DNA from: Pseudomonas protegens CHA0
GTDB lineage: Bacteria; Pseudomonadota; Gammaproteobacteria; Pseudomonadales; Pseudomonadaceae
Length of the DNA: 64,000 nt
Direction of reading: 5' to 3'
Assembly (NCBI RefSeq): GCF_000397205.1
Contig: NC_021237.1
Location: 2,357,001-2,421,000 of the forward strand
Part shown: one piece after another, positions 36,370-45,800 of the stretch
How positions within the stretch are numbered: position 1 is the first letter of the stretch
How the letters are laid out: each line of letters starts with the position of its first letter
The notes under the pieces: model-generated
Database searches by the model: none
The model's input: only the letters and a program-made list of their open reading frames with translations
Told to the model about the DNA's origin: nothing
Made by a program: the position numbers and the translations under genes

Positions 36370-37200
36370 ATGGAGAGTTCCCGCAAGGAGTTCATCGGCT
36401 ACGTGCACCAGGCCCTGGTGGATGTCGAGGACCGCAACCTGGTGGAGGCCCTGCTGACGGGCTTTGAAAACCACCCCGACAAGCTGGACGGCTACTGCCT
36501 GACCTACCAGCGCATGACCTCGCGCAAGTGGTCCGAGGACTCGCTGTGCACCTTTTTCTGCGGCTGGCGCAGCCCGGATGGCGCGGCCCATGCGGTGTCC
36601 AGCATCATCGTGCGGCTGCTGCAGGAGTCCGAGGACCTGCCCGGTGATGACAACAAGCTCAAGCTGCTGGAGGCGGCCCGGCACTGCGGCGAGATCATCG
36701 TCGAGGACGTCGGCCTGGGTGAGATGCACGGCCATCCCCACCATTCCAAGCTCTACCACCGCATGGCCTCGGCCATCTGCGGCTCGGACAACTGGCGCCT
36801 GCAGGACAAGTACCTGAACCCCATCACCAAGGAGTTCTCCACCTGGGTCGGCGAGAAGCGCCCGCTGGCCCCGAACCTGGTGGAAGCCCTGGAGATGATG
36901 GCCCTGACCGAGCTGTTCAACACCGGCGAGTACAACCTGATGACGCCACTGTGGAAGAACTGGCTGCGCGAATCCTGCGGTTACCCCGCCGGGGAAGCCA
37001 ACCGCATCGCCGGCTTCCTCAGCGTTCACTGCGGCGCCGTCGAGGCCCGGCATTTCCGCCACGCCACCGACGCCCTGAAGCTCTACACCCAGGCCACCGG
37101 CCAGCAGGTCAACTACCGGCGCATCGCAGCGCTGTCCGATGAGTACGTGCTGCGCGCCTGCCAGCACCTGGAGAAGATGGCCTCCGTACTCAAGGAATAA
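36370..37200 (+). CDS. Helical protein B, paralogue of helical protein A
   Basis: 276 residues, all-helical, cytoplasmic. It aligns along its length with the 31684 protein: MTSRKWSEDSLCTFFCGW, HHSKLYHRMASAICGSDNW, TGEYNLMTPLWKNW, and VHCGAVEARHFRHATDAL. The conserved candidate ligands are E181, E187, H220, E225, H228 and H231, almost the same positions as in protein A. A third possible set, HGHPHHSKLYH, occurs only here in this form. A putative heme-oxygenase-like metal enzyme; reaction unknown. Good AGGAG before the ATG. Its presence in the same operon as the mutase suggests a tailoring oxidation or cleavage step. Confidence 0.5.
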   Translation: MESSRKEFIGYVHQALVDVEDRNLVEALLTGFENHPDKLDGYCLTYQRMTSRKWSEDSLCTFFCGWRSPDGAAHAVSSIIVRLLQESEDLPGDDNKLKLLEAARHCGEIIVEDVGLGEMHGHPHHSKLYHRMASAICGSDNWRLQDKYLNPITKEFSTWVGEKRPLAPNLVEALEMMALTELFNTGEYNLMTPLWKNWLRESCGYPAGEANRIAGFLSVHCGAVEARHFRHATDALKLYTQATGQQVNYRRIAALSDEYVLRACQHLEKMASVLKE

Positions 37201-37281
37201 GCGCCTGCCAACCAGGCCGGGCAGGGCGCCTGCCCGGCACCGCAGGCCGGACCCTCATTCATTTATTGGAGAACTACCCAC

Positions 37282-38667
37282 ATGCGTCTTGAATCCGACT
37301 CGATGGGTTCCATTTCGGTACCGTCCAACAAGTACTGGGGAGCCCAGACCGAACGCTCCATCCACAACTTCCCCATTGGCCGTGCACGCTTCCAGTGGGG
37401 GGCGCCGATGATCCGCAGCATGGGCATCCTGAAGAAGGCCGCGGCCCTGGCCAACCTCAAGCTCGGCGAGCTGCCGGAAGCCATTGCGCTGCCCATCGTC
37501 AAGGCGGCGGATGAGGTGATCAGCGGGCAACTGGACGAGCATTTCCCGCTGGTGGTGTTCCAGACCGGTTCCGGCACCCAGTCCAACATGAACGCCAACG
37601 AAGTGATCGCCAACCGGGCCATCGAGATGCTCGGCGGCGAGCTGGGCAGCAAGAAGCCGATCCACCCCAACGACCACGTCAACCGTGGCCAGTCGTCCAA
37701 CGACACCTTCCCCACGGCGATGTACATGGTGGTGGTGACGGAGATCTTCGAAACCCTGCTGCCGGGCGTCTCGGTGCTGCGCGACACGCTGTTCGAGAAG
37801 GCCGAGCAGTACCGCGATGTGGTCAAGGTCGGACGCACCCACTTGCAGGACGCCACCCCCATCACCCTGGGCCAGGAGATCGGTGGCTGGGTCGAGCAGA
37901 TCGACTATGCCCTGGCGGCCATCCAGCACAACCTCACCGGCCTCTACGACCTGGCCATCGGCGGCACGGCGGTGGGCACCGGGCTCAACTCCCACCCGCA
38001 GTTCGGCGACGAGTGCGCACGAATCATCGCCGAGCTCACCGGCTACCCGTTCAAGTCCTGCGCCAACAAGTTCTTCGCCCTGTCGGCCCATGACGCGCTG
38101 ATCAACACCTCGGCGGCGATCCGCACCCTGGCCATGGCCCTGATGAAGATCGCCAACGACGTGCGCTGGCTGGCCAGCGGGCCGCGCTGCGGCATCGGCG
38201 AGATCGACATTCCAGAGAACGAGCCGGGCTCCTCGATCATGCCGGGCAAGGTCAACCCGACCCAGTGCGAGGCGCTGACCATGGTCTGTACCCAGGTCTT
38301 CGGCAACGACGCCACCGTGGCCTTCGCCGGCAGCCAGGGCAATTTCCAGCTCAACGTCTACAAGCCGGTGATGGTGCACAACGTGCTGGAAAGCATCACC
38401 TTGCTGGCCGAGTCCTGCCGGGCCTTCAACGACCACTGCGCGGTGGGCATCGAGCCGAACCGGGCGCGCATCGAGGCCAATATCGAGAAGAACCTGATGC
38501 TGGTGACCGCCCTCAACCGCCACATCGGCTATGACAAGGCCGCGATCATCGCCAAGACCGCCCACCACGAGGGCAAGTCGCTGCGGGAAGTGGCCCAGCA
38601 GCTGGGCTATGTCTCGGCGGCGGATTTCGACCGCTACGTGGTGGCCCTGGACATGACCCACCCCTGA
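37282..38667 (+). CDS. Class II fumarase (FumC-like)
   Basis: 461 residues, full length. Signatures present: [60 protein letters not shown], and [19 protein letters not shown], the flexible loop with catalytic Ser. Similarity to housekeeping FumC extends through the whole protein ([49 protein letters not shown]), so it looks like a true fumarate hydratase rather than an aspartase or argininosuccinate lyase. Placement between protein B and the mutase suggests a resistant enzyme copy or a hydratase step on an intermediate. ATG 37282 lies after GGAG. Confidence 0.92.
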   Translation: MRLESDSMGSISVPSNKYWGAQTERSIHNFPIGRARFQWGAPMIRSMGILKKAAALANLKLGELPEAIALPIVKAADEVISGQLDEHFPLVVFQTGSGTQSNMNANEVIANRAIEMLGGELGSKKPIHPNDHVNRGQSSNDTFPTAMYMVVVTEIFETLLPGVSVLRDTLFEKAEQYRDVVKVGRTHLQDATPITLGQEIGGWVEQIDYALAAIQHNLTGLYDLAIGGTAVGTGLNSHPQFGDECARIIAELTGYPFKSCANKFFALSAHDALINTSAAIRTLAMALMKIANDVRWLASGPRCGIGEIDIPENEPGSSIMPGKVNPTQCEALTMVCTQVFGNDATVAFAGSQGNFQLNVYKPVMVHNVLESITLLAESCRAFNDHCAVGIEPNRARIEANIEKNLMLVTALNRHIGYDKAAIIAKTAHHEGKSLREVAQQLGYVSAADFDRYVVALDMTHP

Positions 38668-38709
38668 GCGAACCCGGTGTTCCCCAACCACAAGAGGCGT
38701 GTGAATCCC

Positions 38710-39600
38710 ATGCAGGAAGCTGATATTCGCCGAACCAACCTGAGCCAGTTGCTGCGCCGCAAGCGCTGCCTTCGCGTGCTCGAAGCCCACAGCCCGATCT
38801 CCGCTCTGCTGGCGGAGCAATCCAGGCTGGAGCGGGGCAGCGGACCGAGCCTGGTCTACGACGCCATCTGGTCCAGCTCCCTTACCGACTCGACCCACAA
38901 GGGCCTGCCGGACATCGAGATCCTCTCGCCGAGCAACCGCTTGCACGGCATCCGCGAGATCTTCGATGTGTGTTCGTTGCCGATGATTTTCGACGGCGAT
39001 ACCGGGGGCAAGGCCGAGCACTTCGCCATCCACGTGAAGATGCTGGACCGGGCCGGGGTCTCGGCGGTGGTGATCGAGGACAAGTGCGGGCTGAAGAAGA
39101 ACTCGCTGTTCGGCAACGCGGTGAGCCAGCTCCAGGACTCCATCGAGGAGTTCTGCGAAAAGATCCGCGTGGGCTGCGCCAACCGCAGCCACGAGGATCT
39201 GCTGATCATCGCCCGTTGTGAAAGCCTGATCCTCGACAAGGGCATGGACGATGCCATCGAGCGCTGCCTGGCCTATGTCGCGGCCGGCGCCGACGGGATC
39301 ATGATCCACAGCCGCAAGAAGGACGGCCTGGAGATCCTCGAGTTCGCCCGGTTGTTCCGCCGCCACTGCCCGCGTGTGCCGCTGATCTGTGTGCCCACCA
39401 GCTACGCTCACTTGAGTTTCGACGAGCTGGAGGGGGCGGGCTTCAACGCGGTGATCTACGCCAACCACATGCTGCGCAGTGCCTACATGGCCATGCGTGA
39501 TGTGGCGGTGGGGATTCTCGAGCATGGCCGGACCCTGGAGGTGGAGCCGCGGTGCCTGGGCATCGACGAGATCCTCGACCTGGTGCCGGGCACCCGTTAG
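38710..39600 (+). CDS. Phosphoenolpyruvate mutase
   Basis: 296 residues, isocitrate-lyase/PEP-mutase superfamily. EDKCGLKKNS (123-132) is the EDKx5NS signature that separates true PEP mutases from lyases and hydrolases. Other matches to PEP mutase are DGDTGG (95-100, metal region), LIIARCESLI, GMDDAIERCLAYVAAGADGIMIHSRKKD, and VIYANHMLR. The enzyme isomerises PEP to phosphonopyruvate, forming the C-P bond at the entry of nearly all phosphonate pathways. No phosphonopyruvate decarboxylase is nearby, so the aminotransferase is the probable next step. GTG at 38701 fits AAGAGG better by spacing, but ATG 38710 is kept. Last gene of its operon. Confidence 0.93.
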   Translation: MQEADIRRTNLSQLLRRKRCLRVLEAHSPISALLAEQSRLERGSGPSLVYDAIWSSSLTDSTHKGLPDIEILSPSNRLHGIREIFDVCSLPMIFDGDTGGKAEHFAIHVKMLDRAGVSAVVIEDKCGLKKNSLFGNAVSQLQDSIEEFCEKIRVGCANRSHEDLLIIARCESLILDKGMDDAIERCLAYVAAGADGIMIHSRKKDGLEILEFARLFRRHCPRVPLICVPTSYAHLSFDELEGAGFNAVIYANHMLRSAYMAMRDVAVGILEHGRTLEVEPRCLGIDEILDLVPGTR

Positions 39601-39952
39601 GCACTCGCGGCCAACCCCCTTCGCAGGGCCGTGGAACGGGCGTGCTTTATCCGATTCCACTCCGAGATTCGGAACGTTCTGAATTCAGAATTTTCCTACA
39701 GACGCTGTGGGGGGCGCTGTCTAGACTCGCTCCCCGTTCGCCCGGCCAGCTACCACAGGCAACACGCTGAATGGCGGTGGTTGGTCAGGGCGGGCTGCAA
39801 CACGGCTGTACCTGCCTGCCCGGTCCATGTTTCGCCTACTGCCCAGGCTGACCGGGTTGGTTCTACAGCGTGGGGCACTCATGGCCCCGGTCCCCACATC
39901 CCCCCAACCTCTCATCGCCCCAGCCCCCTGATACCCGGCCATCGCCAGTGGC
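39601..39952. other. Intergenic region with two palindromes
   Basis: 350 bases between the mutase and nodT stops (convergent), with no gene. It holds TCCGA-GAT-TCGGA (39661-39673) and the perfect palindrome TTCTGAATTCAGAA (39677-39690) three bases apart. Neither has a T-run. No clear terminator for either flanking operon. Confidence 0.6.
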
Positions 39953-41383
39953 TCAGGGCAAGGTCTGGGCGCGGGCCAGGCTCGGTGCCTGCGCGCCATC
40001 CTCCCAGGCACCACCCAGGGCCCGGAACAGATTTACCTCGGCCAGCAACTGCGCCAGGCGGTCATTGATCAGCCCTTGCTGGGCGCTGAACAGCGAGCGC
40101 TGGGCATCGAGGAACACCAGGTTGCTGTCGACGCCGATGCGGTAGCGGTGCTCGGCCAGGTTGTAGTAGTCCTGGCTGGCCTGCACCAGGCTGTGCTGGG
40201 CACTCAGTTGCTGCTGGAAGGTCTGGCGCGCGGCCAGGCCGTCGGCGACTTCCTGGAAGGCGGTCTGGATGGCCTTTTCATACTGGGCGACGCTGATGTC
40301 CTTCTGCAGCCGGGCGTAATCCAGGCTGGCCCGCAGGCTGCCGGCATTGAAGATCGGCAGGTTGATCTGCGGCTGGAAGGTCCAGGCCCCGGCACCGCCC
40401 TTGAACAGCCCGGACAGCTCCTTGCTGGCGCTGCCGGCGTTGGCGGTCAGGCTGACGCTGGGGAAGAACGCTGCACGGGCCGCGCCTATATTGGCGTTGG
40501 CGGCCTGCAACTGGTACTCGGCCTGGAGAATGTCCGGGCGCCGCTGCAGCAGGTCCGAGGGCAGGCCCGCGGGCACCTGGGCCAGCATGCCCTCGGCCAG
40601 CCCGCGCCGGGGCAGGGCGTCGGGCAGCGGTGCCCCCACCAGCAGCGTCAGGTTGTTCAGGTCCTGGGCCACCTGGCGCTGGTAGCGGGCCAGGCTGGCG
40701 CGGGCACTGTCGACGCTGGTGCGGGCCTGGGCCACGTCCAGGGCCGAGATCTTGCCGGCGCTGCCATTGCGGGCGGTCAGGCGCAGGCTCTGTTCGTCCG
40801 CGGCCAGGGTCTTGCGGGTCAGCTCCAGCAGCTCCTGGTCGGCACACCAGCTCAGGTAGGCCGTGGCGACATTGGCCACCAGGCTCAACTGCGCGCTGCG
40901 CCGTGCCTCTTCGCTGGACAGATAGGTCATCAGCGCCTGCTGGCTGAGGCTGCGGATGCGCCCGAAGAAGTCCAGCTCATAGGCACTGATGCCCAGGTTG
41001 GCGGAGTAGCTGGAGCTGATCAGTGCCTTGCTGCCGGTCATCTGTTCCGGCAGGCGCTGGCGCTTGCCCGAGGCGCCGGCGCTCACCGCCGGGAACAGGT
41101 CGGCACGCTGGATGCGGTACTGGGCCTGGTAGGCCGCGACATTCAGCGCCGCCACCCGCAGGTCGCGGTTGTTCTGCAGGGCGCTGTGAATCAATTGCTG
41201 CAGCAACGGGTCCTGGAACAGTCCCTGCCAGTCGGCCCCCGGGTTGCCGGCAGCGGGGGCGAAGGCTGCGCCCTGTGGGTACTGGGGCGCCACGGGAGCG
41301 GTCGGGCGCTGGTAGTCCGGGGCCAGGGAGCAGCCGCCGAGGGCCAGGGCCAGGGCCGCCAGGGTCAGTGGGGAGTTACGCAT
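39953..41383 (-). CDS. Outer-membrane efflux lipoprotein, NodT/OprM family
   Basis: 476 residues. Lipoprotein signal [19 protein letters not shown], acylated Cys at 18. The body shows the duplicated TolC-like repeats: [49 protein letters not shown], and ERRPD-like [35 protein letters not shown]. It would form the trimeric outer-membrane channel of a tripartite exporter. In orfamide/viscosin-type loci a nodT gene stands upstream of the first synthetase and macAB downstream of the last. Only nodT lies inside this window, oriented away from the synthetases. Confidence 0.92.
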   Translation of the reverse strand: MRNSPLTLAALALALGGCSLAPDYQRPTAPVAPQYPQGAAFAPAAGNPGADWQGLFQDPLLQQLIHSALQNNRDLRVAALNVAAYQAQYRIQRADLFPAVSAGASGKRQRLPEQMTGSKALISSSYSANLGISAYELDFFGRIRSLSQQALMTYLSSEEARRSAQLSLVANVATAYLSWCADQELLELTRKTLAADEQSLRLTARNGSAGKISALDVAQARTSVDSARASLARYQRQVAQDLNNLTLLVGAPLPDALPRRGLAEGMLAQVPAGLPSDLLQRRPDILQAEYQLQAANANIGAARAAFFPSVSLTANAGSASKELSGLFKGGAGAWTFQPQINLPIFNAGSLRASLDYARLQKDISVAQYEKAIQTAFQEVADGLAARQTFQQQLSAQHSLVQASQDYYNLAEHRYRIGVDSNLVFLDAQRSLFSAQQGLINDRLAQLLAEVNLFRALGGAWEDGAQAPSLARAQTLP

Positions 41384-41442
41384 TGATCAGCCTCGTGACA
41401 AGCACATCCTGATGGCGGACAGCCAGGGGCGTGCGGGCGGTT

Positions 41443-42243
41443 TCAGGCGCCGACCATCCACTTGGCCAGCCCGTGACGGCCGCTGACCCCGAGCTTGGCG
41501 GCGGCGCGCTTGAGGTAGGTTTCCACCGAGCTGTTCTTGACGCTCAGGCGCTGGGCCATTTCCGGCACGGTGCCGCCGGTCAGCAACCCCAGGCAGACTT
41601 CCTTTTCCCGCGCCGAGAGGGTGATGTCACCCAGGGACAGGCGCTCATCGAACTCCCGTTGCAGCGGTGTCTGCTGCAAGGCATCGGCGGGCTTGGCACT
41701 CCAGCTGCGCAGGTTCTTCAGGGCCTGTTGCCGGTGCAGCTGGGCGTGGCGTTCCAGCAACGGCAGCAGGGTCTGCGACAGGCTCTTGAGAAACGACAGT
41801 TCGGACAGGGAAAAGCCGCCCTGGTCGGGAGCCCGGTAGAGGGCGATGACACAGCGGCGATTGGCTTTGCGCGAGACCAGGTGGCATTGGTGCGCGGTGG
41901 TGCGGGAAGGGCCGCTGCGGGCCTGGGCATTCATTTGAATCAGCAGCGAGTCGTCCATTTCCAGCATCTGCTGCAGCAGCGGGTCATGGCGTCGCGGCGG
42001 CTCCGGCAGTGGCAGGTCCTTGTGCAGCCCGGCGCGGCCCAGCAGGGTAATGGCCAGGGGGCTGGCCTGGCGTTCGTCCAGGGTCCATTCGCTGAGTACC
42101 AGTTGGGTCAGTGGCACCAGCTTGTCCACCAGTTGCAGCATTTCGCTGGCGAACTGCGGGTGGCCGGAGCTGGAAATCAACTGCCCCAGTTCGAAGTAGA
42201 AGTGCGGGGTTTCCAGGTTCGCAATACTGCTGGTCAGACTCAT
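41443..42243 (-). CDS. LuxR-family regulator of the lipopeptide locus
   Basis: 266 residues. The C-terminal helix-turn-helix is LSAREKEVCLGLLTGGTVPEMAQRLSVKNSSVETYLKRAAAKLGVSGRHGLAKWM. The N-terminal ~200 residues lack an acyl-homoserine-lactone pocket signature or a receiver domain, as in the SyrF/ViscAR/PsoR group that controls Pseudomonas lipopeptides. Start 42243 is preferred to the 19-codon extension. It is divergent from ofaA; a TGTC-N12-GACA site lies between them. Confidence 0.88.
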   Translation of the reverse strand: MSLTSSIANLETPHFYFELGQLISSSGHPQFASEMLQLVDKLVPLTQLVLSEWTLDERQASPLAITLLGRAGLHKDLPLPEPPRRHDPLLQQMLEMDDSLLIQMNAQARSGPSRTTAHQCHLVSRKANRRCVIALYRAPDQGGFSLSELSFLKSLSQTLLPLLERHAQLHRQQALKNLRSWSAKPADALQQTPLQREFDERLSLGDITLSAREKEVCLGLLTGGTVPEMAQRLSVKNSSVETYLKRAAAKLGVSGRHGLAKWMVGA

Positions 42244-42647
42244 ATCCTTATCATCCTTGATCGAGACAAATCGCTGATCGACGCGCGCTTGCCGCGGCAT
42301 GCCGTGGCAGATTCCCGATGAACCTGATCCAGTTCTCGGGCGTTGATTTAAGCCTATGGCTTTGCCTGGCGTCTGTAGGGGGAAACCGGGACATCATGGC
42401 CCTGCCAGGGCCTCGCCAAGGCTCTGGGTCAAGCCCTTGCGACGGTCCCGTCGCGCCCGCCGGCGGGGTGTTTCCCGGCGTCAAGGTTGCCCGAGGGGCA
42501 AGCCTGCGGTGGAACGCAAAAGCCCTCCGTCAGGCCATGAGCGTCGTTCACGCGTAGCCAATTTCCTACAGCCGATTCAGCTGATCAGCAGAGCTGCTGC
42601 AACAGCCCGGCGCGGTGCTGCCCGAGGTGGCCGACCGGGGCCGGAAC

Positions 42648-42667
42648 TGTCCGGGTTTCGGGTGACA
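42648..42667. promoter_or_regulatory. Candidate syr-syp-type LuxR box
   Basis: TGTCCGGGTTTCGGGTGACA has the 20-base TGTCCCG-N6-CGGGACA geometry bound by SyrF-type regulators in P. syringae, with perfect TGTC/GACA ends and three inner mismatches. It is 71 bp before the upstream ORF and 172 bp before ofaA. The 42244-42737 region otherwise holds no gene. Confidence 0.45.
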
Positions 42668-42737
42668 TACAGGCCCTGGGGCCGATGCTTAAATCCGCGG
42701 ACGCCGGTGCCCGGGCCCATCACATGAGAAGGATCTT

Positions 42738-42842
42738 ATGACGCATTTTTCCGCCGCAGCCGTGGGCGCTTTCGTCGCGCCAGTCACCCCAGCCAGCCAC
42801 TGCCCGCCATGGGCCGGGCACCCCGCCCGGGGGCGCGCATGA
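42738..42842 (+). CDS. 34-codon upstream ORF overlapping the ofaA start
   Basis: ATG 42738 with AAGGA four bases upstream is the best ribosome site in the ofaA leader. It encodes MTHFSAAAVGAFVAPVTPAS... and stops at TGA 42840-42842, which overlaps ofaA ATG 42839 (ATGA). The geometry predicts translational coupling: ribosomes ending here would re-initiate on ofaA, which has no strong site of its own. The GGA in the site is a possible RsmA/RsmE target. Expression is not shown; the peptide itself may not matter. Confidence 0.5.
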   Translation: MTHFSAAAVGAFVAPVTPASHCPPWAGHPARGRA

Positions 42843-45800
42843 ACGCCGGTCCGGTACAGGCCCGGGGCCTGCCGCTGACCGCCGGGCAGCGCGATATCTG
42901 GCTCGACCAACTGAGCCGGGGCGACTCGCCGCTGTACAACATCGGCGGCTATGCCGTGCTCAAGGGGCCGTTCCGGCCCGAGCTGATGCAGCGCACCGTG
43001 GAGCTGCTGGTGGACAAGCACGACGTGCTGCGCACGGTGCTGTCCCTGGAGGGCAGCGTCGACGGCCTGCCCTTGCAGCACTTCGACCGGCAGTGGCCGG
43101 TGGAGCTGGTGTTCCATGACCTGTCCGCGGCGGCCGATCCGCTGGCGGCGGCCCAGGCGCAGATCCGCCGGCAGATGCAGCAGGCGTTCAAGCTCGACGG
43201 CGAACGGCTGTGCCGCTTCTCGCTGTTCCGGGTGGGCCCCGAGCATCACCTGATGGAAGTCGAGGCCCATCACCTGATCCTCGACGGCTGGGGGTTCGCC
43301 CAGCTGTCCCAGTCCCTGGGCGGGCTCTACAGCGCCCTGGCCAGCGGCGAGGAGCCCCAGGCCACGGCGCCGTCCTTTGTCGACTTCATCGAGGACGACG
43401 CCCGCTACCACCAGTCCAGCCGCTATGCGCGGGACCGCGACTACTGGCTGGACAAGTACCAGAGCCTGCCGGAGCCGGTGCTGCGCCCGCGCTACCGGCC
43501 CGCCGCCGACGCCGCGACCCCGGGGGCGACCCTGGTCCAGGCGTTCCCCGCGGCCTTGCACGAACGCATGAAGGCCCTGGGCAAGAGCACCGGGGCCTCG
43601 GCCTTTCATGTGCTGCTGGCGGCGCTGCATGTGTACTTCACCCGCACCCTGCAACGGGACGAATGGGTCCTGGGCATGCCGGTGCTGAACCGCCCCAATG
43701 CGGCCTTCAAGGTGACCCTGGGTTCCTTCACCCAAGTCAGCGCGGTGCGCATGGACTTCGGCCGCGAACTGAGCTTCGAGGCCCTGGTGGGGGCGGTGCG
43801 CGATGTACTGAAACAGGACTTCCGCCATCAGCGCTTTCCCCTGAGCGAACTCAACCGCGCCCTCGGCCTGCTGCGCGAAGACCGCGCGCAGCTGTTCGAG
43901 CTGTCGCTGTCCTACGAACTGGAAGACCTGGACTACCGCTACGGCGAGGCGGCGGCCTCGTCGGTGAAAGTCTCCAACCGCCACGAGCCCACGCCCCTGG
44001 CCATCCACCTGCGCAGCAACAGCTTCGATGACAGCGCCTGGATGCACTACGTCTACGACTCGGCGTATTTCCAGCCCGAGGAAATCGAGGCCCTGGCCGC
44101 GCGCCTGCTGCATGTGCTGGAGCAGGGGCTGGACAATGTGCAACTGCCGGTGGCCCGCTTCTCCCTGCTGCCTGCCGCCGAGCTGCGCCGCTTGCAGGCC
44201 TGGAACGCCAACGAACAGCCAGCCGCCGCCGAACAGCGGATTCACGCCCGGGTCGCAGCCTGGGCCCGGCGCACGCCCCAGGCCATTGCCCTGGTCGCCC
44301 AGGGCCAGGCCCTCAGCTATGAACAGCTCGACCGCCGGGCCAACGCCCTGGCCCTGCACCTGCGCGAGCTGGGAGTGGGGCCGGATGCGCGGGTGGCCAT
44401 CGTCGCCCGGCGCAGCCCGGAAACCCTGGTGGGGCTGCTGGCGATTCTCAAGGCCGGCGCGGGCTATGTACCCCTGGACCCGGCCCATCCGGCTGAGCGC
44501 CTGGCCTTCCTGCTGCACGACAGCGCGCCGCGGGCGGTGTTGACCCAGGGCGCCCTGCGCCAGTGCCTGCCGACGCTGAACGTGCCGCTGATCGACCTCG
44601 ACAACGGCCAGTGGCTGGACGGCCCGGGCGAGATTGCCGAGGCCGCCGGGCTGACCGCCGAGCACCTGGCCTACGTGATCTACACCTCCGGCTCCACCGG
44701 CCAGCCCAAGGGCGTGATGGTGGAGCACCAGAGCCTGTCGAACCTGGTGGACTGGCATGGCCGGGCTTTCGACCTCCAGGCTGGCAGCCACACCTCATGC
44801 CTTGCCGGTTTCGGCTTCGATGCCATGGCCTGGGAAGTCTGGCCGGCCCTGTGCGCCGGGGCGACCCTGCACCTGGCGCCGGTCAGCGACGGCCCCGAGG
44901 AGCTGGACCGCCTGCTGGCCTGGTGGCGCGCCCAGCCGCTGGAGGTGAGCTTTCTGCCGACCCCGGTGGCCGAGTACGCCCTCAGCCAGCAACTGGGCCA
45001 CCCGACCCTGCGCACCTTGCTGATCGGCGGCGACCGCCTGCGCCAGTTGCCTGCTGACCCCGGGTTTGCCGTGATCAACAACTACGGCCCCACCGAGGCC
45101 ACGGTGGTCGCCACTTCCGGGGCCATCGAGGCCGGGCAGGCCCTGCATATCGGCCGGCCCATCGCCAATACCCGGATCTACCTGCTGGATGAACAGCAGC
45201 AACTGCTGCCCATCGGCGTGCCCGGCGAGCTCTATGTGGGCGGTGGCGGGGTGGCCCGGGGTTACCTCAACCGCGATGGGATGAACGCCGGACGCTTCCT
45301 TGCGGACCCCTTCAGCGACCGTCCCGGCGCGCGCATGTACCGCAGCGGCGACCTGGCTCGCTGGCGGGAGGACGGCAGCCTGGAATACCTGGGGCGCAAC
45401 GACGATCAGGTGAAGATCCGCGGCCTGCGCATCGAGCTGGGGGAAATCGAGACCCGCCTGGGGGATCACCCGGCAGTGCGCGAGGCGCTGGTCCAGGCCC
45501 GGGACGGCCAGTTGCTGGCCTGGTTCATTCCGCGCCAGGCGGTCACGGCCCTGCAACTGCGGGAATTTCTGCGCCAGCAGTTGCCGGAGTACATGTTGCC
45601 CATGGCCTACGTACCGCTCGACGCCTGGCCGCTGACCGGCAACGGCAAGCTGGACCGCCGGGCGCTGCCGGCGCCGGGGCCCGAGGACCTGATCAGCCGC
45701 GCCTACGAGGCGCCCCAGGGCCCGCTGGAAATCACCCTGGCCGGGCTCTGGAGCGAGCTGCTGCAGGTGGAGCAGGTGGGCCGCCACGATCACTTCTTCG

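Noticed and set aside
37282..38667. Reading the fumarase as an aspartase or nitrosuccinate-type lyase
   Set aside because: Similarity to FumC covers the full length, including the HPND and [16 protein letters not shown] segments. The alternative remains possible only as neofunctionalisation.
38710..39600. Reading the mutase as a methylisocitrate lyase or oxaloacetate decarboxylase
   Set aside because: The EDKx5NS motif and the ANHxLR end match PEP mutase; lyases have KKCGH-type motifs that are absent.
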